This document shows positions 7,444 through 11,445 of a stretch of DNA of 11,445 bases, piece by piece. Both the position numbers and the translations under genes were made by a program. Below the pieces are notes generated by a model. It ran no database searches. It had not been told where the DNA came from and saw nothing but the letters and a program-made list of their open reading frames with translations. The stretch covers positions 1 through 11,445 of the forward strand of contig JAHFNF010000021.1 of NCBI GenBank assembly GCA_023267515.1, in the 5' to 3' direction. The stretch is from Candidatus Nomurabacteria bacterium. GTDB taxonomy: Bacteria > Patescibacteriota > Minisyncoccia > Phycocordibacterales > UBA9973. Each line of letters begins with the position of its first letter. The stretch's first letter is position 1.

Positions 7444-7471
7444 AGTCTAGCACAATTTACAAAATTGGCAA
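7444..7471 (-). promoter_or_regulatory. rpsP promoter, predicted leaderless start
   Basis: On the minus strand TTGCCA (7466-7471, five of six) and TAGACT (7444-7449, four of six) have a 16-bp spacer, and the -10 is preceded by TGC, an extended -10 element. Six bases separate the -10 from the ATG at 7437, so the A of the ATG falls at the expected +1. The promoter fills the whole short gap between the repeat-protein stop (7482) and rpsP, which supports it being real. Confidence 0.65.
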
Positions 7472-7481
7472 GAAAATTGAA

Positions 7482-8060
7482 TTAGTTGCTATTTCCGTTG
7501 ATGCTGTAACCAGCAGTAATACCGTAACTTCCATCCACATCATAATCTCCAGAGATTGCATATTGCACATCAGCGTTGTATTGAGCGTCTGGCTCATACT
7601 GATTGTCAGACTGATACTGGCCGTTAATTTGATATTGGTTGTCGGACCAATATTGACCGTTTACTTGATACTGACCGTTTATCCCGTGCTGATTGTTTGA
7701 TTGATATTGATTATTAGATTGGTACTGGCCATTTATTCCGTATTGATTACTGGACCAATATTGACCGTTTACTTGATACTGACCGTTTATCCCGTGCTGA
7801 TTGTTTGATTGATATTGATTATTAGATTGGTACTGGCCATTGATTGGAAATTGATTATTGGATTGGTACTGCCCATTAGGCCAATATTGATTATTAGAAT
7901 AATAACCCCCGTCTATCCAATATTGCCCGTTTGGCCAATAATCGCCATTGGGTTGATATTGATAAGATGAGTAATCACAAAAACAAGCCGAGGCGTATGC
8001 AGCTGGTATAAAAAATAAGCCAAAAATCGCTAAAACACTAAAAATGCTCTTTAATTTCAT
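7482..8060 (-). CDS. Secreted Tyr/Asn/Gln-rich hexapeptide-repeat protein, unknown function
   Basis: A 192-aa protein from ATG 8060; a GTG six codons upstream is possible but would spoil the signal peptide and precede the predicted transcript start. Residues 1-25 form a signal peptide: a basic MKLK start, a hydrophobic core, then AYA-S or SA-C as likely cleavage points. A CFC pair follows (Cys26, Cys28). ASAC is only a poor lipobox, so a lipoprotein is possible but not favoured. From residue 36 to 191 the chain is 26 consecutive six-residue units with consensus x-[SPIV]-N-[GN]-Q-[Y], for example WPNGQY, QSNNQY, GINGQY, QVNGQY; the last six units drift. No enzyme motif or known domain is recognised. 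A regular aromatic every six residues could suit a beta-solenoid or a fibrous/amyloid-like surface material; that is speculation. The gene has a near-consensus promoter of its own, implying strong expression, and stands between rpsP and the divergent rnr. Confidence 0.85.
   Translation of the reverse strand: MKLKSIFSVLAIFGLFFIPAAYASACFCDYSSYQYQPNGDYWPNGQYWIDGGYYSNNQYWPNGQYQSNNQFPINGQYQSNNQYQSNNQHGINGQYQVNGQYWSSNQYGINGQYQSNNQYQSNNQHGINGQYQVNGQYWSDNQYQINGQYQSDNQYEPDAQYNADVQYAISGDYDVDGSYGITAGYSINGNSN
7488..7955 (-). repeat. Tandem 18-bp/6-aa repeat tract inside the secreted protein
   Basis: The coding sequence has an 18-nt period throughout, corresponding to 26 hexapeptides. Units with NGQY and units with NNQY partly alternate. 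Codons vary between units in the outer parts (older, diverged copies), whereas the middle is much more uniform. The residues at unit positions 3, 5 and 6 (Asn, Gln, Tyr) are the most constant, and positions 1 and 2 vary. This is a coding repeat, not a CRISPR: there are no unique spacers. Confidence 0.93.
7644..7841. repeat. 108-bp duplication: two identical 90-bp copies
   Basis: Bases 7644-7733 and 7752-7841 appear identical over 90 bp and are offset by 108 bp, that is six hexapeptide units. They encode residues 110-139 and 74-103 of the repeat protein. The 18 bp between them differ. Identity at synonymous positions shows a recent duplication or gene conversion inside the repeat tract, and marks it as liable to change copy number. 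Confidence 0.92.
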
Positions 8061-8069
8061 AACACTGGG

Positions 8070-8098
8070 AGTATACACTTTTTTTAGTAATTTGTCAA
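8070..8098 (-). promoter_or_regulatory. Promoter of the hexapeptide-repeat gene
   Basis: On the minus strand a perfect TTGACA (8093-8098) and TATACT (8070-8075, five of six) have a 17-bp spacer. It is the best promoter in the window. Nine bases separate the -10 from the ATG at 8060, so the mRNA would begin with about three untranslated bases, practically leaderless. Its -35 box shares five base pairs with that of the divergent rnr promoter. Confidence 0.75.
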
Positions 8099-8120
8099 GT
8101 AAGGTTATATATGTTATATT
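8092..8120 (+). promoter_or_regulatory. rnr promoter, predicted leaderless start
   Basis: TTGTCA (8092-8097, five of six) and TATATT (8115-8120, five of six) are 17 bp apart, and TGT just before the -10 makes a proper extended -10 element. Six bases separate the -10 from the ATG at 8127, so the start codon coincides with the expected +1 and no ribosome-binding site can exist. It overlaps the opposite promoter at the -35. Confidence 0.72.
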
Positions 8121-8126
8121 TTAAGT

Positions 8127-10055
8127 ATGAAACAACAAACTAAACACCTGCAAGGCATTATATCTATCACCAGTAAAGGCACAGGATATGTGAGTTTGGG
8201 CCTTGAAAAAAAGGCAAAAGATAAAGGTAACGACGTTGAAATAGAATCTAATAACTTGGGAACAGCGCTCCATGGTGACCAAGTAGAAATAGTCCTCTAC
8301 CCTAAAAAAGTGCGTGGCCGACCGGCTGGAGATGTAAAAAAAATAATCTCCCGCGCCAAGCCTGGTTTTGTTGGCATCCTGCAAAAAGAAGCGGCTATGA
8401 TGTTCTTGAAACCGGATGATACAAAAATGTACACGGATATATTAATTCCCGAAAAAAATCTAGCTGGGGCAAAAGTCGGTGAAAAAGCATACGTTGAAAT
8501 AGAAAGCTGGCCGAGTTCTACAAAAGCTCCGATTGGCAAAGTTGTAAAAATAATGGGCGCACCCGGAGACAACGACACTGAAATGTACTCCATTGCGATT
8601 GAACGGGGTTTCGTTTCAGACTTTCCAAATGATGTTGAACTAGAAGCGGAAGAGATAAAGAGACACGGCATAAAAGAAAATGATCTGGTAGGCAGACGTG
8701 ATTTTAGAAAAACTCTCACTTTTACGATAGACCCCGAAGATGCAAAAGATTTTGACGATGCTATATCTTTTCAAAAAATAAATGAAGACGAGTTTGAGGT
8801 GGGTATTCATATTGCGGACGTCTCCCATTACTTAAAAATAGGGAGCGAGCTAGATCACGAAGCGCGAGCCCGCGGAACGTCTGTTTATCTAGTGGATAGA
8901 ACTATACCAATGCTCCCAGAAGCGCTTTCAAATGATTTATGCAGTTTGATGCCTGACATTGACAGGCTCACGATGTCCGCTGTTTTTATTCTTGATAAAA
9001 ATGCAAAAGTAAAAAATGAGTGGTTTGGAAAAACCATCATCCACTCTCAAAAAAGATTTACTTATGCGGACGCTGAAAAATCTATTCATAATGAAGGCGC
9101 GCAATTGCACAGCGAGCTTGCCGTCTTGAATAGTATGGCTAAAAAATTAACAAAAGAGAGATTTGCGAAGGGCGCGATATCCCTAGATCAAGAAGAAGTA
9201 AAATTTGTGCTGGACCAGAACGCTGTACCAATAAAAGTAATCATCAAGGAACGTGGCGATTCTAACCGATTGATAGAAGAATTTATGTTGCTTGCAAATA
9301 GAAAGGTGGCCGAGAAAATTGGCAAAGGAAAAGACAAGGGTGTAGCAGTTTACCGAGTACACGATACCCCGAATAAAGAAAAGATGGCTGACTTGGCTTT
9401 ATTTTTAAAGAGTCTGGGTTATAAAGTGACCTTGAAAGACGGCATTATCCCGTCCCATGAATTAAATAAAATCTTGGGGGAACTTGATGGAAAAAACGAG
9501 AAAGATACCGTCCATCGCTCGGTCATCCGCTCTATGGCCAAAGCCATTTACTCCACTAAAAATATCGGGCATTATGGTTTGGCTTTTGAATATTACACTC
9601 ACTTTACCTCCCCTATCCGCCGCTATCCAGATGTCATCGTGCACCGGCTTTTACGAGAGCATCTTACAGGTCATAAAATAAAAAAAGAACACTGGCAAGA
9701 ATATGAAAAAATTTCCATCAAATCTTCCGAACAGGAAAAACGAGCCGCTGACGCCGAACGCGCTTCAATAAAATACAAACAAGTGGAATATATGAGTAAG
9801 CGTGTGGGTGAAACTTTTGACGGAATAATCAGCGGGGTTACGGAGTGGGGCCTTTACGCAGAGGAAGGAGAAACAAGATGCGAAGGGCTCATCCGCGTGC
9901 GAGACCTTACGGATGATTTTTATGTTTTCAATGAAAGAAAGATGGAGCTGGTAGGACAAAAAAAGAAAAAATCTTATCACCTTGGAGACCGCATTAAAAT
10001 AAAAGTAAAAAACGTTGACCTTGAGAGAAAAACAATAGACTACGAGCTAATATGA
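8127..10055 (+). CDS. rnr: Ribonuclease R (RNB-family 3'-5' exoribonuclease)
   Basis: Processive, Mg-dependent 3'-5' exoribonuclease that degrades structured RNA and takes part in rRNA and mRNA quality control. It is 642 aa. In order: N-terminal OB/cold-shock-like domains (about 1-160, starting HLQGIISITSKGTGYVSLGL), the RNB catalytic domain with IDPEDAKDFDDA (201-212; Asp202, Asp208, Asp210 and Asp211 match the metal-binding aspartates of the family), HIADVSHYL, LVDRTIPMLP, the conserved HYGLAFEYYTHFTSPIRRYPD near 478-498, and a C-terminal S1 domain (about 560-642). E. coli RNase R has 813 aa; the N-terminal helix-turn-helix and the basic C-terminal tail are missing. RNase II is the alternative, but domain order and motifs favour RNase R, as in most bacteria with one RNB protein. 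The stop TGA overlaps the next ATG (ATGA), so translational coupling with the S11-CapA gene is likely. Confidence 0.95.
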   Translation: MKQQTKHLQGIISITSKGTGYVSLGLEKKAKDKGNDVEIESNNLGTALHGDQVEIVLYPKKVRGRPAGDVKKIISRAKPGFVGILQKEAAMMFLKPDDTKMYTDILIPEKNLAGAKVGEKAYVEIESWPSSTKAPIGKVVKIMGAPGDNDTEMYSIAIERGFVSDFPNDVELEAEEIKRHGIKENDLVGRRDFRKTLTFTIDPEDAKDFDDAISFQKINEDEFEVGIHIADVSHYLKIGSELDHEARARGTSVYLVDRTIPMLPEALSNDLCSLMPDIDRLTMSAVFILDKNAKVKNEWFGKTIIHSQKRFTYADAEKSIHNEGAQLHSELAVLNSMAKKLTKERFAKGAISLDQEEVKFVLDQNAVPIKVIIKERGDSNRLIEEFMLLANRKVAEKIGKGKDKGVAVYRVHDTPNKEKMADLALFLKSLGYKVTLKDGIIPSHELNKILGELDGKNEKDTVHRSVIRSMAKAIYSTKNIGHYGLAFEYYTHFTSPIRRYPDVIVHRLLREHLTGHKIKKEHWQEYEKISIKSSEQEKRAADAERASIKYKQVEYMSKRVGETFDGIISGVTEWGLYAEEGETRCEGLIRVRDLTDDFYVFNERKMELVGQKKKKSYHLGDRIKIKVKNVDLERKTIDYELI

Positions 10056-11445
10056 TAAAAAATATTCATCCTAAAATAAAATTTGTTTTTTGGGCCATCC
10101 TTTCAGGAATCATAGGGGTTATGTGCGTCTTGGCTATTTTTAAGGCAATTGGGTACGAGAGAATCCCTGAGACGCAAAATCTGGAAACGCCAGTCCAACA
10201 GGAAGCAATAATAGATACCGCTCCAAAAGATTTCTACTACATCAAAGACCCAAACGTTCTGCCAAAAGTATCCGCCACTTCCTACATCATCGGTGATCTG
10301 GATACGGGAGAAATCATCCTAAAAAAGAACGAGGCAGAAAAATTGCCGATAGCCTCTGTGTCAAAGCTTATGACGGCGCTCACCGCAAGCGAACTGCCAG
10401 ATACAGACAACTTGGCAACTGTTTCAAAAAACGCTCTTAAAACAGAAGGAAAAAACGGGGATTTACATCTAGGTGAAAAAATAAAACTGAGTGATATTTT
10501 TTATCCCCTGCTTCTTGAATCTTCCAATGATGCCGCCGAGGTGATAGCCGAGCATTTCGGCAGAGAAACTTTCCTCCAAAAAATGAACCAGGAAGCGCAA
10601 AGATTGGATCTTGCTTCCACTTCATTTGAAGACCCGAGCGGGCTTTCTCCAAATAATCAGTCCACCGCAAAAGACCTTTTCACTCTGACTGGTTATATTA
10701 AAAATCAAAAACCAGATATCCTAGCTCTCACCACCAGCAGAAGCTATACAAATAAAAAACACTATTGGTACAGCACAAACCAATTTTTGCGTGACGAAGG
10801 TTACTCGGGTGGAAAAAGCGGCTATACCGACGAGGCGAGACAGACTGTCGTCTCCACTTTTTCTTTGCCACTAGCAGAGTTCAGCCCTAGAAACATCGGT
10901 ATCGTACTCTTGCACACCCCCGACAGAAAAAAAGATGTGGAAAGTATTGTGCGCTATATGCGTAAAAATGTTTACTACGGTGGAGAGGCAGACGACAAGA
11001 GCGACTGGGTAAAAACAAAGGAAGGGGTGCCAGAGATTTCTGAACCTGACTTTGTGAATTTGGCATTCCTCGGCGACATAATGCTGGACCGTGGGGTAAA
11101 AAGTTCAGTCTTGAAAAACTTTAGTGGAGATTACTCGGCGCTCTTTGAGAATATGGAAGATTTAAATAAATCAGATATTGTTTTCGCAAATTTGGAGGGC
11201 CCAGTGTCAGATCAAGGCAGAGATTTGAATAATCTTTACTCATTCAGAATGGATCCATCGGTGATGCCTGCTTTAAAGGGTGCGGGATTTAGCGTTCTTT
11301 CTGTCGCTAATAATCACGTAGGAGATTGGGGACGCGATGCCTACTTAGATACTCTTGCGCATCTTAAAGAAAACGAAATTCTTTATACCGGTGGAGGAGT
11401 AAATAAAGCAGATGCCGAGGCGCCAGTAATTATTGAAAAATATGG
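10052..11445 (+). CDS. D-Ala-D-Ala carboxypeptidase (S11) fused to CapA-like domain, 3' end outside window
   Basis: The frame is open from ATG 10052 to the right edge (464 codons so far, no stop). Residues about 10-30 are a signal anchor (FVFWAILSGI, then IGVMCVLAIF), placing the rest outside the membrane. Residues about 65-300 are a penicillin-binding-protein-like serine peptidase of family S11: SxxK = SVSK (102-105, nucleophile Ser102, in IASVSKLMTAL), SxN = SSN (157-159) and the third box KSG (255-257, usually KTG) in GGKSGYT. Such enzymes trim the terminal D-Ala from peptidoglycan stem peptides. The usual C-terminal PBP5 beta-domain is absent. From about 335 a PGA_cap/CapA domain starts: FLGDIMLDRG (339-348), DIVFANLEGPV (375-385) and SVANNHVGDWG (417-427), matching the metal-binding GD, N-x-E and NNH blocks of this metallophosphoesterase-like family known from poly-gamma-glutamate capsule synthesis. 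It overlaps rnr by 4 nt. Both assignments are firm; the combined function is unknown. Confidence 0.9.
   Translation, partial: MIKNIHPKIKFVFWAILSGIIGVMCVLAIFKAIGYERIPETQNLETPVQQEAIIDTAPKDFYYIKDPNVLPKVSATSYIIGDLDTGEIILKKNEAEKLPIASVSKLMTALTASELPDTDNLATVSKNALKTEGKNGDLHLGEKIKLSDIFYPLLLESSNDAAEVIAEHFGRETFLQKMNQEAQRLDLASTSFEDPSGLSPNNQSTAKDLFTLTGYIKNQKPDILALTTSRSYTNKKHYWYSTNQFLRDEGYSGGKSGYTDEARQTVVSTFSLPLAEFSPRNIGIVLLHTPDRKKDVESIVRYMRKNVYYGGEADDKSDWVKTKEGVPEISEPDFVNLAFLGDIMLDRGVKSSVLKNFSGDYSALFENMEDLNKSDIVFANLEGPVSDQGRDLNNLYSFRMDPSVMPALKGAGFSVLSVANNHVGDWGRDAYLDTLAHLKENEILYTGGGVNKADAEAPVIIEKY

Noticed and set aside
7488..7955. CRISPR or minisatellite array
   Set aside because: The repeats keep one reading frame with a signal peptide, start and stop; there are no unique spacers, so it is a coding repeat.
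7976..7996. Lipobox in the repeat protein (ASA before Cys26)
   Set aside because: The -3 residue is Ala rather than Leu/Val/Ile, and AYA-S offers an ordinary signal peptidase I site; kept only as an alternative.
8297..8719. 140-codon minus-strand open frame
   Set aside because: Antisense to rnr, whose frame carries all the RNase R motifs; no promoter or recognised domain.
10053..10055. TGA recoding (genetic code 25 as in Gracilibacteria)
   Set aside because: TGA ends rnr exactly after the S1 domain and no in-frame TGA occurs in any of the genes, so the standard bacterial code fits.

Overview
The window looks like chromosomal DNA from a Candidate Phyla Radiation (Patescibacteria) bacterium, most likely of the Parcubacteria group. 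The reasons are AT-rich coding, very short intergenic gaps, compact core proteins (RpoB about 1063 aa, RNase R 642 aa, both well below the E. coli lengths), no Shine-Dalgarno sequence before any gene, and a ribosomal rpsP-khpA-trmD block from which rimM is missing. TGA is used as a real stop (end of rnr), so this is not a code-25 lineage. The taxonomic call is inference from these traits, not from a search.

Layout. Positions 1-4699 on the minus strand hold rpoB followed by rpoC; rpoC is cut by the left edge exactly at the start of its catalytic NADFDGD motif. A 254-bp divergent intergenic region (4700-4953) separates rpoB from a plus-strand membrane-bound PlsC-type acyltransferase (4954-5985). 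This converges on trmD (6012-6644, minus) with a 26-bp gap. Upstream of trmD, also on minus, lie khpA (KH-domain RNA-binding protein), rpsP (ribosomal protein S16) and an unrecognised secreted protein made of about 26 hexapeptide repeats (7482-8060). A perfect 18-bp inverted repeat with a 4-nt loop sits between khpA and trmD. From 8127 the plus strand carries rnr (RNase R) and, overlapping it by 4 nt, a gene fusing a D-Ala-D-Ala carboxypeptidase (S11) domain to a CapA-like metallophosphoesterase domain. That gene runs off the right edge. Neither rpoC nor this last gene is closed in the window.

Most of the genes serve transcription, translation and RNA turnover: RNA polymerase core, S16, tRNA m1G37 methylation, a KH RNA-binding protein and RNase R. 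The others concern the cell envelope: acyltransferase, secreted repeat protein, and peptidoglycan peptidase/CapA fusion. The most interesting points are the hexapeptide-repeat exported protein with a near-consensus promoter; the divergent promoter pair whose -35 boxes overlap; the exact -10-to-ATG spacing predicting leaderless mRNAs for rpsP and rnr; a trmD promoter that seems to lie inside the hairpin; natural substitutions in the rifampicin pocket of RpoB; and the S11-CapA fusion. No tRNA, rRNA, CRISPR, IS element or phage gene was seen, and no gene-free stretch exceeds 300 bases.
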